From Carnegiea gigantea (lineage: Eukaryota; Streptophyta; Magnoliopsida; Caryophyllales; Cactaceae): a DNA stretch of 64,000 nucleotides. The stretch is from the NCBI GenBank assembly GCA_029747015.1, contig JAKOGI010000006.1, forward strand, positions 796,001 to 860,000. Direction: 5' to 3'. Positions 44,790 through 56,235 of this stretch are shown here, one piece after another. The notes under the pieces were generated by a model, which saw only the letters and a list, made by a program, of their open reading frames with translations, did no database searches and had not been told where the DNA came from. Each line of letters begins with the position of its first letter. The first letter of the stretch is position 1. The translations under genes and the position numbers were made by a program.

Positions 44790-46250
44790 TGTAATGTATA
44801 TATTCTCACTAGATAAGAAAATATATTTATTAACCTATAAATGTAAATATAATTAACTTAGGCAAATTTTCAGTTACACAATGACAAATTATTTGAGTAT
44901 TTGGATATATATTCTCACCACATAAGAAATATGTTTGTTAACCCTAAAAATGCAACTATGATTATTTGGGTTTGCTTAGACAGATTGATATGTAAAACCA
45001 AATTATTAGATAATTTTGGGTATAATATTGGACTAATTTCTTCACAATTTTAATATGTAATTATTTAAAAATCATATGTTTTTCTCATATTATTTACAAT
45101 TTACCAAGAACCAAAATACATGACTATATGACATAACTAGGAGGATTGACTGCCCCAAAAAAAATATATATAGAGAGAGAAGAGAGAGAGTGAGTGCAAA
45201 GAGGAAGCACTGGGTGTCCTTGCAAGTTTGCTCCACCCATATCCAACCTATTTCTCCATTGAAAGCCCAACCGAACTTTATTTTATCTTGTCAGAACACA
45301 ATTTGAAGAAAACAAGGGGAACTCAACTGTAATAGAAGAGTACGAAGAACAATGGGTGAGAACATAAGGGAGAGGGAAAACACCCAAAATTGAACATAAA
45401 ATTCAAACTTCAATTGAATAATGTCCAGCCTTGATCTTCAAATTACCAAATTGAAGTACAATTACATAAAATTTACAAGTTGCGAAATTAAATCTAAAAG
45501 CTAGAAATAGCGGAAAGAAATTCAAAAACTAAATCTAAATGCCAAAATTTCTATGCTCAACTATCTCTAATTTAAACTCTCTTAAATTGTTATTGTTGTA
45601 AAACTTGCTCTGCTTTTTCATTGAAGTGCCGCCTCTAACTGGCTACCATTATTGAGTCTTCAAGTGTTTGTTTCCATCTCATCTTCTTGAAGAGGGAGGA
45701 GGAGGAAAATGAAGAAGTAGATCATTAAAGAGTGGAAGAGAGACATTGGTGGGGAAAAGAGCCAAGGAGGAGAGAGAGAGGATGAAAGGGTGTGATATTG
45801 GAGAGAATGAGAGAGGGGTCTGGCAGAGGAGTGTTGGCAGTGGGATAAAAGGAGAGAAAAAGAGAATAAAAAAAGCAAGGGGTATTCTTGGGGAAGCAAC
45901 ATCTAGCATCGCCGCAGGGACGCTCACTGAGGGAGCCGAATCGAAAGAAAATCAATTTAATTCAACACCCACAAGTAAATTTCTCGCCTGCATTATGTAA
46001 AAAATTTATTTCATGGATTTCTAATGTAGAAAAAAAAAAAATTAGGTGCGGATTAAACAAATCAAACTTGAAAACATGGATGAGTACACAAGGTAAAAAG
46101 CGTACAAGTCACTTGAAAGCGGATGAAAAGTCAACTCATCGATTATTTTCACGGTGACAGGTGATTAAACTGTATACCTCCACGCATAAAAGCGACGCCG
46201 ACAAAATACTTCTTATTAGTACAAGAATATAAATACTATACTGGATACTG
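44790..46250. other. Intergenic, purine-rich patch at 45690-45900
   Basis: No gene seen. 45165-45195 is a GA repeat. 45690-45900 is strongly purine-biased on the plus strand, giving spurious open frames on both strands. 46030-46240 is the diverged copy of 39500-39680. Confidence 0.45.
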
Positions 46251-46312
46251 TACGCGCGCGCACACACACATATATATATATATACATATACATATAAATA
46301 CATATCTGTATA

Positions 46313-46942
46313 TGTTGGATTTCGTGGCCCAAAATTCAAGTACCGACACGGTGGGACCGTGCTACACAAGACACGGGCGTGTCAAGACGAAGAACGTCCA
46401 GTCGAAGAGGACAGAAAAACGGCACGGGGGTGCCGTGCCATATGGCACGGCCGTGCCATGTGGCACGGGGTGACCGTGCCACGTGGTACGGTTGTGCCCC
46501 GTGTGTTTACGCCGCCTCTCTCGGAAGGCGGTTAGAGTTCTGTTCGAGGAGGGATTCCATCTGACGGTTAGGGTTGCATGCTAAGGGGGAAAAACCCTAC
46601 TATTTAGACCCTATATAAAGAGGGTCAGGCTTAGGATCTGAAATAGCTCCAGTACTCATACATACATTGAGAGGTAGAAGTACTTTGTGAGAGATTACAA
46701 TAGAGAGGTTGTAATTCTGCTCTTAGATTAAATCACTGTGGTGATTGTGATCGTGTTGTATTCTTCCTGCTCAAAGTGAATTGTTCTGGTGCTGTCGCCG
46801 TCCGTGGTTTTTCCCGCATTGGGTTTTCCACGTTAAATCTCTTATCTTCTTATTTCTGTTTTCTGTTATTCACTTGAATTCTGAATCTCTAACTCATCCG
46901 ATCGCTTCCGCTATTATTGTTGCTCTAATATTATTTCTAACA
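46313..46942 (+). mobile_element. Solo LTR of the Copia-C family
   Basis: TGTTGGAT...TTCTAACA, 630 bp, collinear with both Copia-C LTRs (51333 and 53430) at perhaps 80-85 percent. Perfect 5-bp target duplication GTATA (46308-46312 and 46943-46947). Contains the GCACGG/CCGTGC cluster (46419-46500) and a CTATATAAAGAGGG TATA box near 46610. Surrounded by (CA)n/(TA)n tracts. Confidence 0.9.
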
Positions 46943-46946
46943 GTAT

Positions 46947-46990
<44 letters not shown>

Positions 46991-47067
46991 GTGTGTGTGT
47001 GGGTGTGTGTGTGTATATATATATATGTACATGTGTGTGTGTGTCTGTATATATATATATATATATA
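46943..47067. repeat. Composite (CA)n/(TA)n/(TG)n microsatellite
   Basis: Continuation of the repeat split by the solo LTR (46251-46312 on the other side). Confidence 0.9.
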
Positions 47068-47454
47068 GTGATTAGAGAGGACTTGAAAGTTGTCGGTCTG
47101 ACGGAGGATCTGACTCAGAATAGGGAGTTGTAGCGGGATAGGATTAAGATCGTAGATCGCAGAGAGTCGCCCCCATAGTTGTCTTTTGGTTGCAGTGGCA
47201 GCTTGCTGGTAGTGTTTGTTTTTCGTATTTCGTGTTTGTTTGCAGGTAGCACTTTCTTCTGGGAAGAGGCATCGTTTGCTTACATATAGACGGTGAGGTA
47301 TGTTACCTCCCTCGGATTTTTTGTTCTTATATTACATAACTCTAGCAACTGGTCTTTTTATATATCGTAGTCTTTCCTTACAATGTGTCTTTAATTTTTC
47401 ATTAAATGTTTTACGAAGTCTTTCTTCTTTAAAATGGTTTCAAAATTTTTTTTT

Positions 47455-47578
47455 TGTGGGTTTCTTGAAAACAGCCTCTCTACGGGTAGAAATACTGGTA
47501 GGGGTAAGGTTGCCTGCAACTGGATCTCCCCAGACCCCGTGAAAGCGGAACCCACACTGGTAGATGTTGTTGTTGTTA
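47455..47578 (+). mobile_element. SINE 3' region (Au-like, tRNA-derived family)
   Basis: GAAAACAGCCTCTCTACGGG, GGTAGGGGTAAGG, CTCCCCAGACCCCGTG and a (GTT)n tail resemble the 3' half of widespread plant SINEs, whose ends read CCTCTCTGC..GGGGTAAGGCTGCGTACA...CCCCAGACCC. The 5' part (47068-47450) was not matched to A and B boxes. Retrotransposed by LINE machinery; non-coding. Confidence 0.55.
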
Positions 47579-47591
47579 TATATGTATGTAG

Positions 47592-47630
<39 letters not shown>

Positions 47631-47636
47631 TATATG

Positions 47637-47676
<40 letters not shown>

Positions 47677-47682
47677 ATATAT

Positions 47683-47732
<50 letters not shown>

Positions 47733-47784
47733 CATATATATACATATATATACACATATATATACAACACGACACACACACACT

Positions 47785-47875
<91 letters not shown>

Positions 47876-47900
47876 AATATATATATATATATATATATAT
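47579..47900. repeat. Complex (CA)n/(TA)n microsatellite
   Basis: 320 bp of alternating CA, TA and related dinucleotides between the SINE tail and the LINE fragment. Long open frames on both strands here are artefacts of the dinucleotide period. Confidence 0.95.
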
Positions 47901-48710
47901 TGCACCAGAGGCATCATGGAATGCTTGTATCGAACATAATGTCACTGGGAAGCGTAGTGAGTCGGAATGGGCAACGAAGTTTCTCGTGACCATTTGGTAC
48001 GTGTGGAAATGGCGGGATGCATATTGCTTTGGATGACTGGAGGAGATCTCGGAGGATAAGGCTCGATTGCTAATGTGAAGGTTTGGAGACATCCTCTATG
48101 CATTGCGGTCGGACAACCCTTTGGCTCCATCACAGACCCATGGGACGCAACAGAGGCTAATCCGGTGGGAAGCCCCATCGGAAGGATGGGTACTCTTGAA
48201 CATGGATGGTGCTTCGAAGGGTAATCCGGGTACGAGAGCTGGAGGTGGAATAATCCGAGGGCATAGAGGCGAATGGATAAAAGGATTTGCAGAGAATTTC
48301 GGGCATTGTACTTCTGTCAAGGTGGAGCTCAGAGCAGCGCTTCGTGATTTGAGGATGGCTCGAGACTTGGGGCTGAAAAATGTATGGCTTCGTGCAGATT
48401 CAATGATTGTGGTGGGAGTGCCACTGGGGAATGGATCATGGAATCCTATTCACAAGCCGCTCATTATACAATGCAAACAGTTGCTGGCCAACGACGACTG
48501 GGAAGTCAAGATTTCGCACTGCTATCGTGAAGCCAATCAAGGTGCAGATAGATTAGCCAATCTAGGAATAAATAGGGCTATGGGAATCACTTACTATGAT
48601 ACTCCGCCTACAGAGATTTTAGATGTATTACACGTGGATCTTGTTGGGGCCGCTTGGCCTAGAAATGCTAAATAATGAAATTCTCTTACGGGCTTAGCCC
48701 CTCTTCTGCA

Positions 48711-48713
<3 letters not shown>
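47901..48713 (+). pseudogene. 5'-truncated LINE: RT zinc-binding end and RNase H domain
   Basis: Plant L1-type LINE ORF2 C-terminus. WNACIEHN to [17 protein letters not shown] (47913-48030) fits the zf-RVT region; in-frame TGA codons stand at 48034-48036 and 48076-48078. From 48103 to 48675 the RNase H (RVT_3-like) domain is open: NMDGASKGNPG, VELRAALRDL, RADSMIVV and CYREANQGADRLANLG give the expected acidic residues. All parts share one frame. The element ends with a short 3' UTR at 48713 followed by (TA)n instead of poly(A). Confidence 0.8.

Positions 48714-48768
<55 letters not shown>
48714..48768. repeat. (TA)n tract at the LINE 3' end
   Basis: Pure TA repeat directly after the LINE 3' UTR. 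Confidence 0.9.
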
Positions 48769-48773
<5 letters not shown>

Positions 48774-49065
48774 AGCAAGCCAACTATGAAATAAGTAGAG
48801 AGTGTATGTAACTCAGTTAGAGAATAGGGGAGACTAACCTAATACACTTTGACTCAACATCCTACTCTAAATTGCATACAATAAGTGGAGAGTGTATGTA
48901 ACTCAACTTATTCTTTATTAAAAACATGCTCGTGTATGGTTTTCGACGGGTAGCACGTAACTGCAAAGAAGTGGGATATAAGATGTTATACGAATCAGTT
49001 CTTTATTAGAACGCACATTTATGTATGTACAAAAATTTTTACATTGAATTCAAAAATCAATTAAA

Positions 49066-49446
49066 CTAAAGCTACTCCTTTGCGATGTAAGGATTGAGTA
49101 AACCAATATATCAATGTTCAGAATTATAAATATTCAATTAATGATTTTTTTATTGTTCATATTTTTTTATCAGTTAAAGAATATTTGTATATATGGTTTT
49201 TTTATCGTGTACATATGTGCTATTTTTGTGCTATTTTTGTATGTCAGTGTTTATTAGTATCACTTTTAAGTAATTGGCGAAGGAAAGATGGAAGGTCTTG
49301 TAGGTTGCATAATAAATAAAAAAGAATTGTATGCATTCTAAAAGAAACAAAATTAATTAAAATAATAGTTAATATCCTCACCAATAGTGCTCTGACACTT
49401 GACAAAAACTTGTGAAATCACCTAATTTTATATATAGTTATATAGA
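49066..49446 (-). mobile_element. Helitron-like non-autonomous element, copy 1
   Basis: About 80 percent like 58162-58550 over its full length. On the minus strand it starts TCTATATAACTATATATAAA (typical plant Helitron 5' end) and ends with a CCTTAC...GCAAAGG hairpin about 10 bp before CTAR-type bases (CTAG mutated). No coding capacity. Confidence 0.5.
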
Positions 49447-49938
49447 AGACTCCCAAGCACTTCATGGCAAGGCTCAAGCATATTTAATAGTTTGCTTAGT
49501 TTTAAAAGGAACAACGGAAAAACACAATTTTCATATGGCAACAGGAGAGGGGTATGATTAGTGAGCTCCGCTATTACTGAAAACTTGCCCGTGTGCTTTC
49601 GGTGTCCTTGTTGTATTGAATTAGCTTCGACAAGCTGCCCAAAAAATTGATATTCCGTCTTAGGTTGCCTTGGAGTAATTTTGCGTAAAGCGGAATCATT
49701 CGTAACTTCTCAGAATTGCAAAACTGCATGTTCATAAGCAGACAAGCCTGACATAAGTAGCTCTATCCAATTGCACATTTGAACCTGTCCAAGCATTCCG
49801 ATTACAAAGCCTTTCATGGTTCCTGATTTTTGAATTACTTTTATTGTTTTGGGTTCGCATAATAGTTTAATTGAGACGTACATTTATTAAAGAGAAGGCC
49901 AAAGAAAGAGGGAAGTATTACGAATTTACGATTTATAT
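49447..49938. other. Intergenic, nothing recognised
   Basis: Unique sequence between the Helitron-like and Tourist-like elements. Confidence 0.4.
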
Positions 49939-50311
49939 GAGCATTTTCAGTGGTGAATCAGTTTTTTGGTTCATCAGTAGAAGCCTATCTCTGTCACATT
50001 AGTTTGTGAGCCAACATTTTAGCTCACAATCCTTCCTCTCTCCAATGCAAGGCTCACCAATATGGCGTACCAAATAAAATAATACCCATAAGTCTATTCT
50101 AGAACACATAATTTTATTTTTAGAATTAAAAAAATTAATTAAAACTATTTAAAAAAATAAAAAAAAAGGTAAAAAGGGTCGTGAGCCAGCTCATGGCCGT
50201 GAGCCTCTCTACGAGCCATGAGTCGTGGGTCAACCAATGCAGCTATTCCCGCACCTCACCCCCCTTTTCTCTCCTCCTTTTTGTCTCACCAGGCAATCGC
50301 TGGAGGTGGTC
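49939..50311. mobile_element. Tourist-like (PIF/Harbinger) MITE
   Basis: GAGCATTTTCAGTGGTGAAT at the left and the inverse of the right end GACCACCTCCAGCGATTG pair loosely. TWA-type trinucleotides (TAT, TAA) flank. The left end matches the right end of the element at 61055-62735 (GAGCATTT.TAGCGGTGA), and the lengths agree (373 versus 381 bp without nesting). Confidence 0.6.
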
Positions 50312-50330
50312 TAAGAGAAAGATCAGCCCC

Positions 50331-51178
50331 TAGGGGTGAGCAAAAAAATCGGATACCTGGTTCCGGACCTGGAACCGGTTTGGACCCGGCGGGTCCGTAC
50401 CCGGACTCAGTTCAACCGGTTCTGGAACCATTTCTAAAATTTAGGACCTGGTTATAACTGATTCCGGTACCGGGTCCTGAAATTTTGGAACCGGATCCGG
50501 ACCCAATACCTCATACCCGGTCAAAATTTACAGAATTTTTATGAAAAATTATAAAAAGTAAGCCCTTGATCCTCAAGTTATGTATCTTTTGTACCAAGAT
50601 TCAACTCCCAACTATCCCAATTCACCATTTGTTTTTTTACTTTCAATTTATCCCCGACTTGTTCTTTGTATGTCTCAAACGTCATGGATTTCTTCCTTTA
50701 AATTTTGGTTATTCTCCTCATGAGGCTTGTTGCTTACTGCTTATTTGTTTTTATATTATTCAGACATATTCCCTCTTATTTTTTTTTAATTTCAAGTGAA
50801 TTAAAATAATTTTTAAGTTTATCGTTCATTATATAATCTTGATTCATGGGTTTTTGATTAACATTATCTCTAATTCTTTGAGTTTATTTCAAAGTACGTG
50901 AATCTTCTTTACCATTTATTGTGTATTTAATTTAGACTTAAATTTGAATTCTCACCTTCATTTAATCCATCTCTTTCTCTATTTTATTTGGGAAAAATGA
51001 GAAAACAATAAAAAGACATTATTTAATAGCTGAGTACCCGAAATCAGGGCCCGGTCCCGACCGGATCCGGACCGGGTCCACATTTTAGTACCCGGTTCCA
51101 ACCGGGTTCGAACTGGCTCCGAATTTTAGGACCCGGTTCCAAAAAAATCAACCGGATACCCGACCCCGCTTACCCTTA
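50331..51178. mobile_element. hAT non-autonomous element (TAGGGGTGAGC ends)
   Basis: Ends TAGGGGTGAGC and (inverse of right) TAAGGGTAAGC. Both subterminal 200 bp are crowded with GGACCGGAACC/GGTTCCGG-type blocks in both orientations; the centre (50530-51010) is AT-rich. No transposase. A clear 8-bp target duplication is not seen. Confidence 0.65.
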
Positions 51179-51241
51179 ACAAATCCCCCATGTTTGGTGT
51201 CTCTACTAGAACTCGAAATCACAGGTAAATAATTTAATCTC

Positions 51242-51253
51242 ATATATATATAT

Positions 51254-51332
<79 letters not shown>
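51242..51332. repeat. (TA)n microsatellite, left part (split by Copia-C)
   Basis: Continues at 54068-54118 on the far side of Copia-C. Confidence 0.95.
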
Positions 51333-51337
<5 letters not shown>

Positions 51338-51967
51338 GGTTTTATGGCCCAAAATCTCGAGTATCGGCACAGGGAGCCCATGCTGCACAGACACGGGCGT
51401 GCCAAGACGAAGAGCCGAAGACGAGAGGGACAGAAAATTGGCACGGTGGTGCCGTGCCATATGGCACGGCCGTGCCATGTGACACGGGGTGACCGTGCCA
51501 CGGGGCACGGTCGTGCCACGTTTCTTTTCGCCGCCTCTTTCGGATGCGGCTAGGGTTTCTGTCTTCAAGGAGGACTCCTCTGCGGCGGCTAGGTTTTTCA
51601 AGAAGGGGAAAACCCTATTCTTCAGGCTCTATAAAAGGAGGGTCAAGCCTAGGTTTCAAAACACTTCAGTACTCATAAACACATTGAGAGGTAAAAGTCG
51701 TTTGTGAGAGATTACAATAGAGAGATTGTAATTCTGCTCTTTGATCGAATCACTGAGGTGATTGTGATCGTGGTGTACTTTCCTGCTCATAGTGAATTGT
51801 TCTGGTGCTGTCGCCGTCCGTGGTTTTTCCCACATTGGGTTTTCCACGTTAAATTCCTGTGTTCTTGTTCTCTTCCTATTGTTCTGTTGTTTTGTTGATT
51901 GAATTTCTGATTTTCTATTGCATCCTATCGCTTCCGCTATACTGTTATTCTGATATTAATCCTAACA
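51333..51967 (+). repeat. Copia-C 5' LTR
   Basis: TGTTGGGT...CCTAACA. U3 contains a dense GCACGG/CCGTGC cluster (51441-51520), including an 18-bp perfect palindrome CCGTGCCATATGGCACGG. TATA box CTCTATAAAAGG near 51629. Confidence 0.93.
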
Positions 51968-52002
51968 AGTGGTATCAGAGCTTTGGTTATAGGATGTCTT
52001 CT

Positions 52003-53330
52003 ATCATGAGGGTAGATATTCAGAAATTCGATGGGAGATTAGTTTTAATCTCTGGAAGGTGCAGATGAGAGCAGTTCTCATTCAGCACGGGTTGTGGAAG
52101 GTTCTGAAGGGACCTCATGTCAAACCCGAGAAGACAACAGATGAGCAATGGGCTGAAAACAGAAGAAGCGACGTGGGTCGTTGACGGAGGACGAATGGGA
52201 GGAACTCGAGCTGAAAGCGGTTTCAGCCATACAGTTGTGCTTGGCACCACATGTTTGCGAGAGGTGCTTGATAAGACAACTGCGGTGGATCTTTGGGCTC
52301 GGCTGGAGGAACTCTACATGACGAAGAGTCTCGCCAACAAGATCCGTTTGAAGGAAAGGTTGTATACCTTTCGTATGGCTGAAGGTACCCCTATCCAAAA
52401 GCATTTGAATGAGTTTAACTCTATTCTTGTTGACTTGGAGAGTCTAGATGTGAAAGTTGAGGATGAGGATAAGGCTATTTTGCTTGTTGTGTCGTTACCC
52501 CCTTCTTATAAACACTTTAAGGAGATTATGCTATATAGTAATTCTAATACTATATCGTTTGAAGATGTTAAGTCAAACCTGTTGTCTAAAGAGAAGTTTG
52601 ATCTTGACATTCATGATTCTGCTGAAGGATTAGCAGTAAGGGGTACAGCACCTGAAAAGGGGAACGGTAATAGGAGTAAGAACCGTTCTAAGTCTAAAAA
52701 TCCTCATGCTGGTAAGACCTGCAATTACTGTGGTAAATTGGGTCATATTATTGCTAACTGCTGGAAACTGCAAAAGAAGAAGGAGAAAGAGGAAGATAAT
52801 TCTGAGGAGGCTGCTGAAGCTTCATTTGCTGAATCTGATTCTGATGGGGACGTTCTGTTTGCTACCTCTACTGAAGGGGGGAGCGATTCTGATTGGATTC
52901 TTGATTCTGGGGTACCTATCATATGTGTCCTCACAAGGACTGGTTTTCAACATATGATCCAGTTGATTCAACAGTAGTTCACATGGGCAATAATGCCCAG
53001 TGTAAAGTAACTGGAATTGGTACTGTTAAAATCAAGACTCATGATGGCGCTGTCAGGACCTTATCGAATGTTCGTCATGTTCCTGACTTGAAGCGTAACC
53101 TCATCTCGTTGGGCACCCTTGAATCCAAAGGGTGCAAATATTCAGCTGAAGGTGGAGTTCTGAAGGTCTCAAAGGGCAGTAGGATTCTGCTGAAGGGTTT
53201 GAGGCAAGGAGGCCTCTATGTCTTGCAGGCATCTACTGTGACAGGTTATATGAAGGAAAGTTCATATAAATCATCTCCTAGAGCTAAGTTCAAGCATTGC
53301 TTGAACTCAGTTGGTATTCGCAGTATTTGA
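52003..53330 (+). pseudogene. Copia-C gag-protease-pre-integrase
   Basis: The reading starts MSSIMRVDIQKFDGR (about 51994) and is frameshifted near 52040. After a short duplicated-looking segment (52136-52200) the main frame runs to 52977: UBN2 gag with LYMTKSLANKIRLKERLYTF, intact zinc knuckle CNYCGKLGHIIANC (about 52719-52760) and protease ILDSG. A one-base shift at about 52910 moves to the next frame (52923-53330: CPHKDWFSTYDPV, VRHVPDLKRNLISLGTLE). It ends before the integrase core. Despite nearly identical LTRs the gag is not open throughout. Confidence 0.85.
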
Positions 53331-53429
53331 GGGCCCTGCGGGGCATAGCCCCATGGGGGGCAACACCCTTAGGGGTGGACGACGGCGACGGAAAGTTGAA
53401 GATTGGAGATTTTGGTCCAAGGTGGAGAT

Positions 53430-54063
53430 TGTTGGGTTTTATGGCCCAAAATCTCGAGTATCGGCACGGGGAGCCCATGCTGCACAGACACGGGCGTGCC
53501 AAGACGAAGAGCCGAAGACGAAAGGGACAGAAAATTGGCACGGTGGTGCCGTGCCATATGGCACGGCCGTGCCATGTGACACGGGGTGACCGTGCCACGG
53601 GGCACGGTCGTGCCACGTTTCTTTTCGCCGCCTCTTTCGGATGCGGCTAGGGTTTCTGTCTTCAAGGAGGACTCCTCTGCGGCGGCTAGGTTCGTTCAAG
53701 AAGGGGAAAACCCTATTCTTCAGGCTCTATAAAAGGAGGGTCAAGCCTAGGTTTCAAAACACTTCAGTACTCATAAACACATTGAGAGGTAAAAGTCGTT
53801 TGTGAGAGATTACAATAGAGAGATTGTAATTCTGCTCTTTGATCGAATCACTGAGGTGATTGTGATCGTGGTGTACTTTCCTGCTCATAGTGAATTGTTC
53901 TGGTGCTGTCGCCGTCCGTGGTTTTTCCCACATTGGGTTTTCCACGTTAAATTCCTGTGTTCTTGTTCTCTTCCTATTGTTCTGTTGTTTGTGATTGGTT
54001 GAATTTCTGATTTTCTATTGCATCCTATCGCTTCCGCTATACTGTTATTCTGATATTAATCCT

Positions 54064-54067
<4 letters not shown>
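53430..54067 (+). repeat. Copia-C 3' LTR
   Basis: As the 5' LTR. Small differences include GTTTTGTTGATTG versus GTTTGTGATTGGTTG near the end. Confidence 0.93.

Positions 54068-54118
<51 letters not shown>
54068..54118. repeat. (TA)n microsatellite, right part
   Basis: Rejoins 51242-51332 if Copia-C is removed. Confidence 0.95.
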
Positions 54119-54120
<2 letters not shown>

Positions 54121-54654
54121 CACTGTAATCAAACTACTATTGGCTCAATAAGAGACAAAACTCTCCCATTACAAATTTTGTCTATTCACAAAACTTGAAC
54201 CTGAAATCTTACTTAAAATAAACAAATATCAAATCACTAGAATCAATCTTTATTAGTTATCCTTATTATAGAATTTAAACTCATTTTATTGATAACAAGT
54301 GTACATTCAACTAAATTATTTTAAGTGGTTATGATCCCTTTCAGTTGTTCATACTCGACGAATACATCCAAACAATTCAAAGACGACTTATCACAAACAC
54401 AGGCTACCGAACTATAATATAACTTGTTTGCTCAAGTCGGCATTTTCATAGTATAATCAACGAAGACTTTCCAACTCTGAACCACAACTAAGTCACAATT
54501 AGCAAAACTAATAACATTATGTCACAATGCGTGAGATACGGTGGAAAGCATATTCCTTGATTATACAGCCCCACATTGCACATGTTCCTTTCTTAACACT
54601 CACGAAAGACAACCCCACCAAAAAAAAATAAACCCAAAATTATTTACAAGAATC
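54119..54654. other. 3' flank of the 7S globulin-like gene
   Basis: AT-rich, no coding motif. 54540-54654 may be its 3' untranslated region (the gene is on the minus strand). Confidence 0.4.
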
Positions 54655-55868
54655 TCACAGTGCCTGGAAGTTTTTGCGCGTAGCAGAAGAGGTCAACTGG
54701 GAGCAACTGGTTTTCTTCACCACTAACGATGAGCTAAATCCAAGCATTGAAGTACCCAAATCAAACTCCAACAAATTATCTTCTAATTGATGCCCACCCA
54801 GAACTACTGAATTACCCAGATTATCACCCCCCATCCAAAAATCCCAAGCACATAACATCATCATTCACCTTCACCATCGAATTATGCCCATGAATACGCC
54901 ATTTCACTATCTCACTCTGCAGAAGGAGATCAATTACAGGAACTGAACCCGACGGCCCGGATCTAAAACAGGCTCCGAATGGCGCAATTGGTTGCACTAA
55001 GCTCAGGTTTTGAGATTCGGCCGCCACTGTAAAAGCCCGTAAAAATACCCGGTAAATTTCGGATTTCATGGTCGAGTACTGAGAAATTGTACTGACTTTG
55101 ATGCTTCCGAATTGTGAGATTTTGTCGGGTAGACCCAGAGACAGTTTCTTGCTTTGGATCTGGATTGCTTTAAGATTGATGGAGTAATCATCCCCGTTTA
55201 AAAGAGGGGTATAAATCAGGGACTTTGAGAAATCTGAATTAAAGACTCTCCCCAGAAAAAATCATGCCATTTGAAGATGATAAACAGAGAGAGAATTTCT
55301 TTGAGTACCCGAAGGAGTGACAGATCTGTTCCGGAGCTCCGATTCTCGCTCTACCACACCCGAGAACTCCCCGGGCCCCACTAGCTAGTCCTTTGAGCAG
55401 AACCGACGGAGCACAGGACATAAGGAACTGATCAACGGTCGCGATTGGACCTTCGTCATCTAAAGCTAGTACCACACCATCTTCTACAAGCTCCCCAGTT
55501 GCGGATTCTCCGGTAACGGGGTTCTGTAGGGAGAGAGTACACGGCGGAGGTGCTACGGCGGAACTAGCAGCGCGGCAGGAGGCGGAGGTGGCGGCAGAGC
55601 ACTGGATGGAGCGGCAGGGGAGAGAAGTGGGCCGAGAGGAGGCACAGTCGGTCCAGACAGACGGGCTACCCAAATCCAGGACCAATTGGGCCGGACCGGG
55701 CGGGTTTCCGTGGTGGATTCGGGCCAAGTGCTGGCCCGATGGGCGGTCTTTGGAGAGGGGGAGGAGGATTGAAGGTGGGAATTCTTCGGGGGTTTGGAGG
55801 AGAGAGAAGGAGGTGTGCAGGAGGAGGAGGAAGAAGAAAAGGAGGGGGTGAATGAGGACGGAAGCCAT
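54655..55868 (-). pseudogene. Basic 7S globulin / EDGP-like protein (inactive A1 aspartic-protease fold), two frameshifts
   Basis: Relatives are secreted, non-proteolytic pepsin-fold proteins (7S globulin, EDGP, xylanase-inhibitor type). Intronless. ATG at 55868-55866 starts a signal peptide (MASVLIHPLLFFFLLLLHTS). Then LVLDLGSPSVWTDC (D-L-G instead of D-T-G, normal for this branch), a Cys-rich segment, GELVEDGVVLAL, FLMSCAPSVLLKGLASGARG and FSLCLSSSNGMIF. The frame ends at TAA (55241-55239); a shift there restores FSKSLIYTPLL, KVSTISQYSTM, APFGACF, WRIHGHNSMV. A second shift lies in a C6 run (54827-54832), after which SVVLGGHQLEDNLLEFDLGT leads to a TGA at 54657-54655. Each shift could be a one-base assembly error, so an intact gene is not excluded. 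An upstream in-frame ATG at 55940 is less likely the start. Confidence 0.8.
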
Positions 55869-56235
55869 GGAAGGGAGGAGAGAGAAAGTAGGTTTTAATT
55901 GTTTGACGAAGAGGCGAGTACAGACGTTGGAGACGGACAAGGAAAAGAGAAGGATTCATGCGGTGGCGGTACGCCGCGGAAAAAGAAGATGATCTGAGCC
56001 GTTGGATGAAAAGGATTGTTGGTGTGCGGTTGAGATGTCAACGGATAAGTGCTGCTGTGGTGTTGCTGAGTCACTACTACTCAGTAGACCGTATCACCTT
56101 GCCTTATTATATTACACGTCGTCTTGTAGGTTATCGGTTATCACATGGGGAAGCTAATTAAGTGCGCTTATAAAAATGGACCTTGATGAGGATCACCCCA
56201 GTAGGCGTTGACATGCCTCGTAATTTTTAAATTAT
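55869..56235. other. Upstream region of the 7S globulin-like gene
   Basis: Expected promoter side. No convincing TATA on the minus strand was singled out. A short open frame at 55958-56161 (plus) has no motif. Confidence 0.35.

Larger units (their letters stand above)
51333..54067 (+). mobile_element. Copia-C: young gag-only Ty1/copia retrotransposon
   Basis: 5' LTR 51333-51967, 3' LTR 53430-54067, differing at only a handful of sites (about 1 percent). PBS TGGTATCAGAGC at 51970-51981; polypurine AAGGTGGAGA just before 53430. The internal 1.46 kb encodes gag, protease and a short pre-integrase part only, then goes straight to the polypurine region. Inserted within a (TA)n tract (TATAT-type target duplication, ambiguous). 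Copying would need enzymes from another element. Confidence 0.93.

Noticed and set aside
45660..46000. Several overlapping open frames on both strands
   Set aside because: Purine/pyrimidine strand bias removes stop codons; hydrophobic minus-strand products are composition artefacts.
47391..48092. Long overlapping open frames on both strands (up to 233 codons)
   Set aside because: Dinucleotide repeats lack stops in several frames; only the part after 47901 on the plus strand belongs to a real (LINE) coding region.
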